Notes: generated by a model from the letters alone, not told the origin. A stretch of DNA of 64,000 bases from Cellulomonas sp. (GCF_015234515.1 NZ_JADGMY010000034.1:1-64000); one strand, 5' to 3'. Counted from the first letter of the stretch, positions 15,971 through 24,896 are shown. Translations and numbers: made by a program.

Positions 15971-17173
15971 TCAGGGCGTCGCCGCGGTCCTCACCGCCCG
16001 GTCCTGGATCAGCGACTCCAGGGCGTCACCGCCCAGCACGTGGTCGATGACCATGGTGCTCGCGCCCAGCACACCGGCGGTGCCCCCCGCGCGGCTCGTC
16101 ACGATGCGCAGGTGCTGCGTGGCCAGCGGGAGCGAGCGGCGGTAGACGACCTCGCGGACGCCGGCGAGCAGGTGCTCACCGGCGCCGGCCAGGCTGCCAC
16201 CGACGACGATGACCGAGGGGTTCAGGAGGTTGACGCACCCGGCGAGCACGGCGCCCAGGGACCGGCCGGCCTCGCGGACGGCCGCGGACGCCGCGGCGTC
16301 GCCGGCGCGCACGAACGAGACGACGTCGCTGCTCGCGTCCGCAGGCGTGCCGGCCGCGGTGAGGCGGGCCGCCACCGCGCGTCCGCTGGCGACGGCCTCG
16401 AGGCAGCCGGTGTTGCCGCACGAGCAGGCGACGTCGGGGCCGTCCGGGACTGCGACGTGCCCCAGGTCGCCCGCCGCGCCCTGGGCGCCGCGGCGGATCG
16501 CGCCGTCCGAGATGATCCCCGAGCCGATGCCGGTGGCGACCTTGACGAACATCATGTGGTCGACGTCGGGCAGCTCGGTGGCGTGCTCGCCCAGGGCCAT
16601 GAGGTTGACGTCGTTGTCGACGAGCACCTCGGGGCTGTCGAGGAGGCCGCGCAGGATGCCCACGACGTCCGCGCCGTCCCAGCCCGGCATGATCGGCGGG
16701 TTCGTGGGTCGTCCGGTCGCGTGGTCCACGGGTCCGGGCAGCCCGACGCCCACGCCGACCAGGTCGGTCGTGTCGCGCCCGGTCTCGGCGAGCAGGTCGC
16801 GGACGATCGTGGCGACGCGTCCGAGCACGCGCTCCGGGCCGTCGCCGATCGTGATGCTCTCCAGGTGCTGGGTCAGCACGCTCGCCGCGAGGTCCGTGAC
16901 GGCGACCCGTGCGTGCGTCGCCCCGAGGTCGACGGCGGCGACGACGCGGGCGGCGGGGTTGAAGGCGAACGTGGCCGGCGGGCGTCCACCCGTGGAGGTC
17001 GCCTCACCGGTGGGTGCGACGAGTCCGCAGGTCAGGAGCTGCTCGACGCGCGTCGCGATGGTCGACCTCGACTGCCCGGTGAGCTGCGCGAGCTCGGCGC
17101 GGGTGCGCGGCTGCCCGTCACGCAGCAGGTGGATCACGGAACCGAGGTCTCCGGGGCGGCCGGCGGTGAGCAT
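15971..17173 (-). CDS. ROK family transcriptional regulator
   Basis: A 400-residue ROK repressor. Residues about 10-70 form a MarR-like winged helix (VIHLLRDGQPRTRAELAQLTGQSRSTIATRVEQLL in pieces). The sugar-kinase fold follows: phosphate loop VAAVDLGATHARVAV, GVGVGLPGPVD, catalytic-type Asp in VLVDNDVNLMALGEH, and the ROK zinc motif CSCGNTGCLEAV. Whether it phosphorylates sugar is unknown; most HTH-bearing ROK proteins act as sugar-responsive repressors (NagC/XylR type). It is divergent from a sugar ABC importer operon, and an inverted repeat in between is the likely operator. Confidence 0.9.
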   Translation of the reverse strand: MLTAGRPGDLGSVIHLLRDGQPRTRAELAQLTGQSRSTIATRVEQLLTCGLVAPTGEATSTGGRPPATFAFNPAARVVAAVDLGATHARVAVTDLAASVLTQHLESITIGDGPERVLGRVATIVRDLLAETGRDTTDLVGVGVGLPGPVDHATGRPTNPPIMPGWDGADVVGILRGLLDSPEVLVDNDVNLMALGEHATELPDVDHMMFVKVATGIGSGIISDGAIRRGAQGAAGDLGHVAVPDGPDVACSCGNTGCLEAVASGRAVAARLTAAGTPADASSDVVSFVRAGDAAASAAVREAGRSLGAVLAGCVNLLNPSVIVVGGSLAGAGEHLLAGVREVVYRRSLPLATQHLRIVTSRAGGTAGVLGASTMVIDHVLGGDALESLIQDRAVRTAATP

Positions 17174-17233
17174 GTGCCCGAGTCAACCACATCTGACGGC
17201 CTGCCCAACGCTACTTGCCGCCGGACGTGCGAC

Positions 17234-17268
17234 TTTTGCTTGACCGCTGGCAAAACTGGCCCTACGTT
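17234..17268 (+). promoter_or_regulatory. Promoter of the sugar ABC operon with overlapping ROK-type operator
   Basis: TTGACC (17240-17245), 17-base spacer, TACGTT (17263-17268) fits a sigma-70-type promoter. TTTTGC (17234-17239) and GCAAAA (17250-17255) form a perfect inverted repeat over a 10-base spacer that spans the -35 element. Transcription would start at about 17275, the A of the ATG, so the mRNA is probably leaderless; no Shine-Dalgarno is seen in CGTTCCCCCC. Confidence 0.65.
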
Positions 17269-17274
17269 CCCCCC

Positions 17275-18834
17275 ATGGTCGATGACGACCGGGCGACGAC
17301 GCCCGACGCCTCCCCGGGGCCGACGCCCCACGACGGGCCCCTGCTGCGCATGCGGGGGATCGTGAAGCACTTCCCCGGCGCCAAGGCCCTCGACGGTGTG
17401 GACCTCGAGGTGCGGCCCGGCGAGGTCCACTGCCTGCTCGGCCAGAACGGCGCGGGCAAGTCCACCCTCATCAAGGTCCTCGCGGGGGCCCACCGCCCCG
17501 ACAGCGGCACCATCGAGTGGCGCGGGGCACCGCTCCAGCTCGCCTCACCCGTGGCCGCCCTGCGCGCCGGCGTGGCCACCATGTACCAGGAGCTCGACGT
17601 GGTCGACGGGCTCACCGTCGCCGAGAACGTCTACCTCGGGCACGAGCTCGCGACCGGCGGCGTCACCCGGCGGCGCGACGCGCACGCCCGCACGGCAGCG
17701 CTCCTCGAGCAGCTCGGGCACGGGGACATCTCCCCGCAGCGCGAGGTCGGCACGCTGCGCGCCGCCGGCAAGCAGATCGTCAGCATGGCCCGCGCGCTGT
17801 CCCACGACGCGCGGCTCATCATCATGGACGAGCCGTCGGCCGTGCTGGACTCCGAGGAGGTCGCCAACCTCTTCCGCGTCGTGCGCGAGCTGACCGCCGC
17901 GGGCGTCGCCGTCCTCTACATCAGCCACCGGCTCGAGGAGATCCGGCAGATCGGGGACCGGATCACGGTGCTCAAGGACGGACGCACCGTCGCCGCGAGC
18001 CTGCCCGTCGCGCAGGCGCCGACCGCCGAGCTCATCCGCCTCATGACCGGGCGCGCCGTCGACCAGGTGTTCGCGGCCCGCCCTCCCGTTCCGGACGACG
18101 CGCGCGAGCTGCTGCGCGTCGACGGCCTGTCCCTGCACGGCGACTTCCGTGACGTGTCGTTCAGCGTGCGCGCGGGCGAGGTCGTCGGCCTCGCCGGGCT
18201 CGTCGGGTCCGGCCGCTCGGAGATCCTCGAGACGATCTACGGCGCGCGGCGGGCCACGTCCGGCACGGTGAGCGTCGACGGCCGCACGCTGCGTCCAGGG
18301 TCCGTGGCCGTCGCGGTGCGGGCCGGTGTCGGCCTGGCGCCCGAGGAGCGCAAGAGCCAGGGCCTGCTGCTCGACGAGCCCGTGTACCGCAACATCACGC
18401 TCTCGACGTTCGCGCGCCTGGCCAACGGCCCGCTGCTCGACGAGCGCGCCGAGCGGCGCGTCGCCCGTGAGCAGATCGACGCGCTCGACCTGCGCCCGGC
18501 CGACCCGGACCGCACGGCGCGCACCCTGTCCGGCGGCAACCAGCAGAAGGCCATGCTCGCGCGGTGGCTGGTGCACGGGTGCCGCGTGCTGCTGCTCGAC
18601 GAACCCACCCGCGGCGTCGACGTCGGGGCGCGCGCCGAGATCTACGCGCTCGTGCACGCGCTCGCGCAGGCCGGCAACGCCGTCGTCGTGGTGTCCAGCG
18701 AGATCGAGGAGGTCCTCGGCCTCTCGCACCGCGTGCTCGTCGTCGCGGACGGCCACGTCGTGCACACCGGACCCGCGGACCAGATCGACGAGCACCGGGT
18801 GCTCGACCTCGTCATGGAAGGAAGTGCCGCGTGA
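17275..18834 (+). CDS. Sugar ABC importer ATP-binding protein, two ATPase domains (RbsA/XylG type)
   Basis: A 519-residue protein with two nucleotide-binding domains in tandem. Domain 1 (about residues 24-240): Walker A GQNGAGKST, degenerate signature LRAAGKQIVSMARAL, Walker B LIIMDEPSAVLD, switch YISHRLEE. Domain 2 (about 265-505): unusual Walker A GLVGSGRSE as is normal for this family, signature LSGGNQQKAMLARWL and Walker B VLLLDEPTRGVD. This is the carbohydrate uptake transporter-2 (CUT2) ATPase. Start ATG 17275 fits the leaderless promoter. The permease gene overlaps its stop by GTGA; a binding protein follows, completing the importer. Confidence 0.93.
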   Translation: MVDDDRATTPDASPGPTPHDGPLLRMRGIVKHFPGAKALDGVDLEVRPGEVHCLLGQNGAGKSTLIKVLAGAHRPDSGTIEWRGAPLQLASPVAALRAGVATMYQELDVVDGLTVAENVYLGHELATGGVTRRRDAHARTAALLEQLGHGDISPQREVGTLRAAGKQIVSMARALSHDARLIIMDEPSAVLDSEEVANLFRVVRELTAAGVAVLYISHRLEEIRQIGDRITVLKDGRTVAASLPVAQAPTAELIRLMTGRAVDQVFAARPPVPDDARELLRVDGLSLHGDFRDVSFSVRAGEVVGLAGLVGSGRSEILETIYGARRATSGTVSVDGRTLRPGSVAVAVRAGVGLAPEERKSQGLLLDEPVYRNITLSTFARLANGPLLDERAERRVAREQIDALDLRPADPDRTARTLSGGNQQKAMLARWLVHGCRVLLLDEPTRGVDVGARAEIYALVHALAQAGNAVVVVSSEIEEVLGLSHRVLVVADGHVVHTGPADQIDEHRVLDLVMEGSAA

Positions 18835-19883
18835 GCGACCAGACACCCCTGGTGCCGGCCCCCGCCGTCACCTCCGACGCCCCGGCGTCGCAGACACCCG
18901 CCGCCCGCGCGCGGCGCGGCAACCCGCTGCTGCACGGATCGGCGGCGCGCACCCTCGGCCTGGTCATCGCGCTGGCAGTGCTGTGCGCCGTCGGGGTCGC
19001 CACCGCGGGGGACCGGTTCGCCAGCATCGACAACGTCATGACGATCCTGCGGCTCGCCGCGGTCGTCGGGGTCCTGAGCGTCGGCATGACGTTCGTCATC
19101 ACGGGCGGCGGCATCGACCTGTCCGTCGGGTCCGTCCTGGGTCTCGCGTCGGTCTGGGCCACGACCCTCGCGACGCAGGCCATGGCGCGGGACACGCACT
19201 GGGTCGTCATGGTGTTCACCGCGCTCGCCGTCGGCGCCGTCTGCGGGCTGATCAACGGGGTGCTGGTCGCCTACGGCAGGGTGGTCGCGTTCATCGCGAC
19301 GCTCGCGATGATGGTCGCCGCCCGCGGGCTCGCCGAGATCATCGCCAACCGGCAGACCCAGATCGTCGACGTCCGGCCGTTCCTCGACGTGTTCCGTGGC
19401 GAGCTCCTCGGCGTCCCGGTGCTCGTGTGGATGTTCGCGGTCGTGGCGGTCGCCGGGTGGTTCCTGCTCAACCGCACGACCTTCGGCCGCCGCACCATCG
19501 CGGTGGGCGGCAACCCCGAGGCTGCGCGGCTCGCGGGCATCAAGGTGCAGCGGCACACCGTGTACCTGTACGCGCTGGCCGGTGTCAGCGCCGGCATCGC
19601 GGCCGTCATGATGCTCGGCCGCACCACCGCCGGGTCGTCCACCCACGGCCAGCTGTACGAGCTGGACGCCATCGCCGCCGTCGTCGTCGGCGGGACTCTG
19701 CTGGCCGGCGGCCGCGGCACGATCGTCGGCACGGTCCTCGGCGTCCTCATCTTCTCGACGCTGACCAACGTGTTCACGCAGAACAACCTGTCCATCTCGG
19801 CGCAGTCCGTCGCCAAGGGCGTGATCATCGTCGTCGCCGTGCTGCTGCAGCAGCGCTTCGCCGCGCGCTCCCGCGGCAGCTGA
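18831..19883 (+). CDS. Sugar ABC importer permease (RbsC/CUT2 type)
   Basis: A 350-residue membrane protein with about nine or ten helices, matching BPD_transp_2/RbsC permeases. Signature elements are GMTFVITGGGIDLSVGSVLGLASV (the conserved GGIDLSVG), FIATLAMMVAARGLAEI, GGNPEAARLAGIKV (cytoplasmic contact loop with the ATPase) and VVVGGTLLAGGRGTIVGTVLGVLI. The first 30 residues are Pro/Ala-rich and cytosolic. The GTG start at 18831 lies in GTGA overlapping the ATPase stop, with GAAGGAAG seven bases ahead. Single permease gene, so it is expected to work as a homodimer. Confidence 0.93.
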   Translation: MSDQTPLVPAPAVTSDAPASQTPAARARRGNPLLHGSAARTLGLVIALAVLCAVGVATAGDRFASIDNVMTILRLAAVVGVLSVGMTFVITGGGIDLSVGSVLGLASVWATTLATQAMARDTHWVVMVFTALAVGAVCGLINGVLVAYGRVVAFIATLAMMVAARGLAEIIANRQTQIVDVRPFLDVFRGELLGVPVLVWMFAVVAVAGWFLLNRTTFGRRTIAVGGNPEAARLAGIKVQRHTVYLYALAGVSAGIAAVMMLGRTTAGSSTHGQLYELDAIAAVVVGGTLLAGGRGTIVGTVLGVLIFSTLTNVFTQNNLSISAQSVAKGVIIVVAVLLQQRFAARSRGS

Positions 19884-19982
19884 GCACGCCGCCCCCCGCC
19901 CGGTGACCGCCGACCCGGCCGTCGCCCCCCTCCGTCACACCCACACCGCCCCGCACCACCCTCGGAGTCAAGGAGGATTCCC

Positions 19983-21038
19983 ATGACCGCCCACACCACC
20001 CGCCGACGTCGGTGGGCCGCTGCCGGCGCAGCGCTCGCCGCCTCGGTCCTGCTCAGCGCCTGCACGTCCAACACCCCCGAGCCCGTCGACGGCGACGGCG
20101 GCGGCAACGAGGTCGTCGGCGGTGGCGCCAACGACGAGACCGGCGAGAGCATCCGCATCGGGTTCTCCGCCCCCGCCGCCGACCACGGCTGGATGGGCGC
20201 CATCACCAAGGCCGCACTCGCCGAGGCCGAGCGGCACGACGACGTCGAGCTCGTCGTCGCCGAGGCGACGAACGACGTCAGCATGCAGATCTCGCACATC
20301 GAGGGGTTCATCAACGACGGCGTCGACGCGATCGTGCTCCTGCCGTTCGACGGTGCCGCCCTCACCGAGATCGCCATCGAGGCGATGGAGGCCGGGATCC
20401 CGGTCATCAACGTCGACCGGGAGTTCTCCAGCCCGTTCGCCGCGCGTTCCACGGTGCTCGGCGACAACTACGGCATGGGCGTCAGCGCCGGCACCTACAT
20501 CTGCGAGGAGCTGGGCGGCGAGTCCGGGGCGGTCGTCGCCGAGATCGCCGGCATCGACTCGCTGCCCCTCACCCAGGACCGCAGCAAGGGCTTCGCCGAC
20601 GCGCTCGCCGACTGCGGCCTCGAGGTGTCGAACCGCGTCGCCGCGGACTTCACGGTCGCGGGCGGTCAGCAGGCCGCAGCGAACCTGCTGCAGGCGGCGC
20701 CCGAGATCGACGCCATCTGGAACCACGACGACGACCAGGGCGTCGGGGTGCTGGCGGCGATCGAGGAGGCGAACCGCGACGAGTTCATCATGGTCGGCGG
20801 TGCCGGCTCCGCGAACGTCATGCGCGCCATCGAGGCCGACGACTCGGTGCTCAAGGCGACGGTCGTCTACCCGTCGACGCAGGCCGCCGACGGCGTGCGC
20901 CTGGCCCGTCTCATCGCGCACGGCAAGGCCATGGGCGACCTCGTCGAGGTCGAGGTGCCGCGGACGATCCAGCTGTTCGCCCCGGTGGTCACGAAGGCCA
21001 ACGTGGACGACTACCTGCCGACGGCGTTCGAGTCCTGA
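19983..21038 (+). CDS. Sugar ABC importer substrate-binding lipoprotein (periplasmic-binding-protein type 1)
   Basis: A 351-residue lipoprotein: Arg-rich N-terminus, hydrophobic stretch and lipobox LSAC (Cys 27), then a Gly/Asp-rich linker. The mature part follows the RbsB-like fold (Peripla_BP_4): IRIGFSAPAADHGWMGAITKA at the first strand, VDAIVLLPFDGAALTEIA, AGIPVINVDREF, and IWNHDDDQGVGVLAAIEEA. Trp/Asp/Arg residues typical of hexose-stacking sites are present but the ligand cannot be assigned. AAGGAGGA 7 bases ahead of the ATG. Its position as third gene, after ATPase and permease, fits CUT2 operons. A strong hairpin separates it from the dehydrogenase gene. Confidence 0.92.
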   Translation: MTAHTTRRRRWAAAGAALAASVLLSACTSNTPEPVDGDGGGNEVVGGGANDETGESIRIGFSAPAADHGWMGAITKAALAEAERHDDVELVVAEATNDVSMQISHIEGFINDGVDAIVLLPFDGAALTEIAIEAMEAGIPVINVDREFSSPFAARSTVLGDNYGMGVSAGTYICEELGGESGAVVAEIAGIDSLPLTQDRSKGFADALADCGLEVSNRVAADFTVAGGQQAAANLLQAAPEIDAIWNHDDDQGVGVLAAIEEANRDEFIMVGGAGSANVMRAIEADDSVLKATVVYPSTQAADGVRLARLIAHGKAMGDLVEVEVPRTIQLFAPVVTKANVDDYLPTAFES

Positions 21039-21048
21039 TCCGCCCGCA

Positions 21049-21083
21049 GGGGTCCGGGACGAGGCGCACGCGTCCCGGACCCC
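21049..21083 (+). terminator. Hairpin after the sugar-binding protein gene
   Basis: Thirteen-base perfect stem (GGGGTCCGGGACG at 21049-21061 with 21071-21083) and a 9-base loop, 10 bases after the stop. Either a partial terminator or an mRNA-stabilising end that raises binding-protein levels over the following catabolic genes. Confidence 0.65.
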
Positions 21084-21143
21084 CGCCGGGCCGGCCCCGA
21101 GCCGGTGCGGCATGGTCAGACGTGCGCGGACGGAGGACCGCTG

Positions 21144-22349
21144 ATGGCGGAGCAGGAGGGCACCACACTCGGTGTCGGCATGGTCGGGCACGCGTTCATG
21201 GGTGCCGCCCACTCGCAGGGGTGGCGGGTCGCGCCCCGGTTCTTCGACCTGCCGCTGACGCCCCGGATGGCCGTCGTGGCCGGGCGGCGCGCGGACGCGG
21301 TCGAGGCGGCGGCGCGTCGGCTGGGGTGGCAGGACGCGACGACGGACTGGCGCGAGCTGCTGCGGCGCGACGACGTCGACCTGGTCGACGTCTGCACACC
21401 GGGCGACACCCACGCCGAGATCGCGATCGCCGCGCTCGACGCCGGCAAGCACGTGCTGTGCGAGAAGCCGCTGGCCAACTCGGTCGAGGAGGCCGAGCAG
21501 ATGGTCGCGGCCGCGCAGCGCGCCGAGGCGCGCGGCGTGCGGGCGATGGTCGGGTTCACGTACCGACGCGTGCCGGCCGTGGCGCTGGCCCGCAGGCTCG
21601 TCGCGGACGGCCGCATCGGCACGGTGCGGCACGTGCGCGCGCAGTACCTGCAGGACTGGATCGCCGACGAGCAGGCGCCGCTGTCGTGGCGGCTGGACCG
21701 GCAGCGCGCCGGGTCCGGTGCGCTGGGCGACATCGGCGCGCACGTCGTGGACCTGGCGCAGCACATCACCGGTGAGCGGCTCACCGGCGTCAGCGCGATG
21801 CTGGAGACGTTCGTCACCGAGCGGCCGCTGCCGCAGGGGGCCGGCGGCGCGCTGCGCGGCGAGGGCGGTGCCGGGCGCGGTCCGGTCACCGTGGACGACG
21901 CGGCCGTGTTCTTCGGGCGGCTGACCGGCGGCGCGATGGCGTCGTTCGAGGCCACGCGCTTCGCGTGGGGGCGCAAGAACGCCATCCGCGTCGAGGTCAA
22001 CGGCTCGCGCGGGTCGCTCGCGTTCGACTTCGAGGACATGAACGTCCTGCACTACTACGACGCGACCGACGACCCGCTGGTCGCCGGCTTCCGGCGCATC
22101 GTCGTGACCGAGCCCGAGCACCCGTACGTGGGGGCGTGGTGGCCGGCCGGGCACGGCCTGGGCTACGAGCACGGCTTCGTCCACCAGGTCGTCGACCTGG
22201 TGGAGGCGCTGGCGGCCGGGACGCAGCCGGAGCCGTCGTTCGCGGACGGCCTGCAGGTGCAGCGCGTGCTCGCGGCGGTCGAGCGCAGCGCCGCGGACCG
22301 CAGCACGTGGACCACCGTCGACACGACCGACCCTGACGAGGAGCACTGA
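21144..22349 (+). CDS. Gfo/Idh/MocA family oxidoreductase
   Basis: A 401-residue NAD(P)-dependent sugar dehydrogenase-like enzyme. The Rossmann domain begins [18 protein letters not shown] (a GxGxxG variant), with [18 protein letters not shown] and the conserved [13 protein letters not shown] containing the catalytic Lys of the EKP motif. The C-terminal domain holds [21 protein letters not shown], the D-I-G-x-H motif that positions the substrate. Family members oxidise sugars, inositols or 1,5-anhydro compounds, often at C3. Start ATG 21144 follows GGAGGA at 21132-21137. It is followed after one base by a TIM-barrel isomerase, so the pair probably oxidises and then rearranges the sugar imported by the upstream transporter. 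Confidence 0.88.
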   Translation: MAEQEGTTLGVGMVGHAFMGAAHSQGWRVAPRFFDLPLTPRMAVVAGRRADAVEAAARRLGWQDATTDWRELLRRDDVDLVDVCTPGDTHAEIAIAALDAGKHVLCEKPLANSVEEAEQMVAAAQRAEARGVRAMVGFTYRRVPAVALARRLVADGRIGTVRHVRAQYLQDWIADEQAPLSWRLDRQRAGSGALGDIGAHVVDLAQHITGERLTGVSAMLETFVTERPLPQGAGGALRGEGGAGRGPVTVDDAAVFFGRLTGGAMASFEATRFAWGRKNAIRVEVNGSRGSLAFDFEDMNVLHYYDATDDPLVAGFRRIVVTEPEHPYVGAWWPAGHGLGYEHGFVHQVVDLVEALAAGTQPEPSFADGLQVQRVLAAVERSAADRSTWTTVDTTDPDEEH

Positions 22350-22350
22350 C

Positions 22351-23355
22351 ATGGCACGACCCGTGACCCTGTTCACCGGCCAGTGGGCCGACCTGCCGTT
22401 CGAGGAGGTGGCGCGCCTCGCGTCCGAGTGGGGCTACGACGGCCTGGAGATCGCCTGCTGGGGCGACCACATCGACCCGTGGCGCGGGCAGGAGGACGAC
22501 GACTACATCGCCGAGAAGCTCGCGCTGCTCGACCGCTACGGCCTGAAGGTGTGGGCGATCTCCAACCACCTCAAGGGCCAGGCCGTCTGCGACGACCCGA
22601 TCGACCAGCGGCACCGCGACATGCTGCCGGACAACGTCTGGGGCGACGGCGAGCCCGAGGGCGTGCGGCAGCGCGCGGCGGAGGAGATGAAGGCGACGGC
22701 CCGCACGGCCGCCCGGCTCGGGGTGAAGACGGTCGTCGGGTTCACCGGCTCCGCCATCTGGAAGTACGTCGCGATGTTCCCGCCGGTGTCGACCGAGCTG
22801 ATCGACGCCGGCTACCAGGACTTCGCCGACCGGTGGAACCCGATCCTCGACGTGTTCGACGAGGTGGGCGTGCGGTTCGCGCACGAGGTGCACCCGAGCG
22901 AGATCGCGTACGACTACTGGACGACCGTGCGCACCCTGGAGGCCATCGGCCACCGTGAGGCGTTCGGCCTGAACTGGGACCCCAGCCACTTCGTGTGGCA
23001 GGACCTCGACCCCGTGGGGTTCCTGTCGGACTTCCGGGACCGGATCTACCACGTGGACTGCAAGGACGCGAAGCGTCGCGTGGGCAACGGCCGCAACGGC
23101 CGCATGGGCTCGCACCTGCCGTGGGCCGACCCGCGCCGTGGGTGGGACTTCGTGTCCACCGGGCACGGCGACGTCCCGTGGGAGGACAGCTTCCGGATGC
23201 TCAACACCATCGGTTACGACGGGCCGATCTCGGTGGAGTGGGAGGACGCGGGCATGGACCGCCTCGTCGGCGCGCCCGAGGCGCTGGAGTTCGTGCGGCG
23301 GCTCGCGTTCGACCCGCCGTCGGCCGCGTTCGACGCAGCGTTCAGCACGCGCTGA
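22351..23355 (+). CDS. Sugar phosphate isomerase/epimerase (xylose isomerase-like TIM barrel)
   Basis: A 334-residue TIM-barrel protein of the AP_endonuc_2 superfamily. Barrel motifs with metal ligands are visible: [42 protein letters not shown] (Glu/His), [16 protein letters not shown] (Asp/His), YHVDCKDAK (His/Asp) and [11 protein letters not shown] (Glu). These ligands fit a divalent-metal sugar isomerase or epimerase, or a keto-sugar hydrolase/dehydratase as found beside many Gfo/Idh/MocA genes. Located one base after the dehydrogenase stop (ACTGACATGG context) and ahead of a strong terminator, so it is the last gene of the sugar operon. Confidence 0.87.
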   Translation: MARPVTLFTGQWADLPFEEVARLASEWGYDGLEIACWGDHIDPWRGQEDDDYIAEKLALLDRYGLKVWAISNHLKGQAVCDDPIDQRHRDMLPDNVWGDGEPEGVRQRAAEEMKATARTAARLGVKTVVGFTGSAIWKYVAMFPPVSTELIDAGYQDFADRWNPILDVFDEVGVRFAHEVHPSEIAYDYWTTVRTLEAIGHREAFGLNWDPSHFVWQDLDPVGFLSDFRDRIYHVDCKDAKRRVGNGRNGRMGSHLPWADPRRGWDFVSTGHGDVPWEDSFRMLNTIGYDGPISVEWEDAGMDRLVGAPEALEFVRRLAFDPPSAAFDAAFSTR

Positions 23356-23373
23356 GCCGCGGACGACAGCAGG

Positions 23374-23414
23374 GGACGGCCCCGTCCGACGTGCCGCGTC
23401 GGGCGGGGCCGTCC
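23374..23414. terminator. Strong terminator between convergent genes
   Basis: GGACGGCCCCG (23374-23384) pairs perfectly with 23404-23414; an inner stem CCGACG/CGTCGG extends it to about 18 pairs around a 5-base loop. Ends the sugar operon and can serve the convergent metallo-hydrolase. Confidence 0.8.
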
Positions 23415-23453
23415 GCTGTCACGATCACGGCGGCGGTCGCAGCTCCGTCACCG

Positions 23454-24179
23454 TCACCGGCCCGCGGCCGCCGCTGCCCGCCGCACCTCGTGCTGCACGG
23501 TCGCCAGGTCGCCGCGCCAGGGTGCGCCGTGCCCGGGCAGCACCCAGGTGGCCCCGAGGTCGGCGAGCCGCGCGAGCGCGTCGAGCGCCTGCTCGGGCTC
23601 GTCCGTGAACGGCGCGGGCTGCAGGCCGGTGCGGCCGGTGAGCACGTCGCGCGTCGTGAGCCCGTCGCCGACCATGACGGCGTCCGCGACGGGCACGTGC
23701 ACGGCGATGCTGCCGGGGGAGTGGCCCGGCATGCCGACGACCCGCGGGGCCCCGGGCAGGGGCAGCACGTCGCCGTCGTGGACCTCGGTCACCTCGGTGA
23801 GGTAGGTGGTCCGCAGGCCGCCTTTGCGCAGGGAGTAGGCGAGGAAGCCCAGGACGGCGCCGGGGCGCCACCGCCCCAGGGAGGCCTTCGGCTTGTCGCC
23901 GCCGCGCGCGCGGTCGGCGTCGGCGGCGTGCACGTACACCGGTACGCCGTGCTCGCGCCGCAGCCGCTCGGCGAACCCGATGTGGTCGGTGTCGCCGTGC
24001 GTCAGGACCAGGCCGCGCACGTCGTCGAGGGTGCGGCCCATGGCGGTGAGCTCGGTGAGCAGCTCCGACCAGTGCCCGGCGAGGCCGGCGTCGATCACCG
24101 TCACGCCATCGTCGGTGTCGACCAGGTAGGCGGCGACGACGTCGTTGCCGATGCGGTGCAGGTGCGGGCCGAGCTTCAT
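23454..24179 (-). CDS. MBL-fold metallo-hydrolase
   Basis: A 241-residue metallo-beta-lactamase-fold enzyme. The metal motif reads THGDTDHIGF (His 61, Asp 63, Asp 65, His 66), a HxDxDH variant of the usual HxHxDH seen in a subset of the superfamily; further elements are GMPGHSPGSIAVHV (His ligand), MVGDGLTTRDVL (bridging Asp) and WVLPGHGAPWRG (last His). The substrate cannot be inferred; lactonases, thioesterases and persulfide enzymes share the fold. Start ATG 24179. Divergent from a TetR regulator with a duplicated operator directly ahead of its start, so expression is almost certainly controlled by that regulator. Confidence 0.87.
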   Translation of the reverse strand: MKLGPHLHRIGNDVVAAYLVDTDDGVTVIDAGLAGHWSELLTELTAMGRTLDDVRGLVLTHGDTDHIGFAERLRREHGVPVYVHAADADRARGGDKPKASLGRWRPGAVLGFLAYSLRKGGLRTTYLTEVTEVHDGDVLPLPGAPRVVGMPGHSPGSIAVHVPVADAVMVGDGLTTRDVLTGRTGLQPAPFTDEPEQALDALARLADLGATWVLPGHGAPWRGDLATVQHEVRRAAAAAGR

Positions 24180-24212
24180 GGGGTGCCCCTCGTGGTGGGT
24201 CGCGTGGTAAGA

Positions 24213-24255
24213 ATGGCTACGGTAGTTAGCCATCATGGCTAACGTCAATAGCCAT
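24213..24255. promoter_or_regulatory. Doubled TetR operator between divergent genes
   Basis: Two 21-base palindromes separated by one base: ATGGCTA-N7-TAGCCAT at 24213-24233 and at 24235-24255. The inner arms together form TTAGCCATCATGGCTAA (24226-24242). Centre-to-centre distance is 22 bases, two helical turns, so two dimers could bind the same face. It covers the short intergenic region on both sides. Confidence 0.85.
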
Positions 24256-24266
24256 GAGGAGATTCC

Positions 24267-24791
24267 ATGCCCACGCCGGACCGCACGTCGCTCGAGGAGA
24301 TCGTGGCGGCGGCGTGGGCGATCCTCGAGGCTGAGGGCATCGCGGGGCTGACGATGCAGGCCGTCGCCGCGAAGGTCGGGGTGCGCGCACCGTCGCTGTA
24401 CAAGCGCGTCCGCGACCGCGACGCCCTGCTCGCGCTGGTCGCTGCGGCCGCGGTCGACGAGGTGGCACGGCGCCTCGAGCCGGCGGCCACGCTCGCCGAC
24501 GTCGCCCGCGCCTACCGCGCGTTCGCGCACGAGCGACCCGAGGGGTTCCGCCTCATCCAGTCCGCCGGCGCCGACCCCGCGTCCCTGGCTCGCGCGAGCG
24601 AGCCGGTGCTGCGCATCGCGGGCGACCTGGTCGGCCCGGGCGACGCGCTGGAGGCCGCCCGGCTCGTCACGGCGTGGGCGACCGGGTTCCTCACCATGGA
24701 GCTGGCCGGCGCGTTCCGCCTCGGCGGGGACCTGGACGTCGCGTTCGAGTACGGGCTGGCCCGGCTGACGGCGGCACTGACGCCCGCCTGA
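24267..24791 (+). CDS. TetR family transcriptional regulator
   Basis: A 174-residue regulator. The N-terminal helix-turn-helix is clear: LEEIVAAAWAILEAEGIAGL, QAVAAKVGVRAPSLYKRVRDRDALL (recognition helix VRAPSLYKRV). The remainder is helical and matches the TetR_C_33/WHG-type ligand domain, with YRAFAHERPEGFRLIQSAGA and WATGFLTMELAGAFRLGGDLDVAFEYGL. AGGAGA lies just ahead of the ATG and overlaps the end of the doubled palindrome, which makes autorepression very likely. Divergently arranged with the MBL hydrolase gene; an inducer related to the hydrolase substrate is the simplest model. Confidence 0.9.
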   Translation: MPTPDRTSLEEIVAAAWAILEAEGIAGLTMQAVAAKVGVRAPSLYKRVRDRDALLALVAAAAVDEVARRLEPAATLADVARAYRAFAHERPEGFRLIQSAGADPASLARASEPVLRIAGDLVGPGDALEAARLVTAWATGFLTMELAGAFRLGGDLDVAFEYGLARLTAALTPA

Positions 24792-24896
24792 CCACCGCAC
24801 GACCGACACCGGCCCCCTGATCCGCCGAGGCCCGCGCCACGGGGCCCTCCGCCGCGACGGGGGGTCAGCAGGTCGCCGGGCGTGCCGCGGGGGACC

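Noticed and set aside
14075-17365. Long plus-strand open frame across the helicase and ROK genes
   Set aside because: It is the shadow of the UvrD-like and ROK coding frames in GC-rich DNA; its translation is Arg/Gly/Pro-rich with no domain, while the minus strand has every helicase and ROK motif.
19968-22376. Long minus-strand open frame over the sugar operon
   Set aside because: Antisense shadow; binding-protein lipobox and Gfo/Idh/MocA motifs lie on the plus strand.
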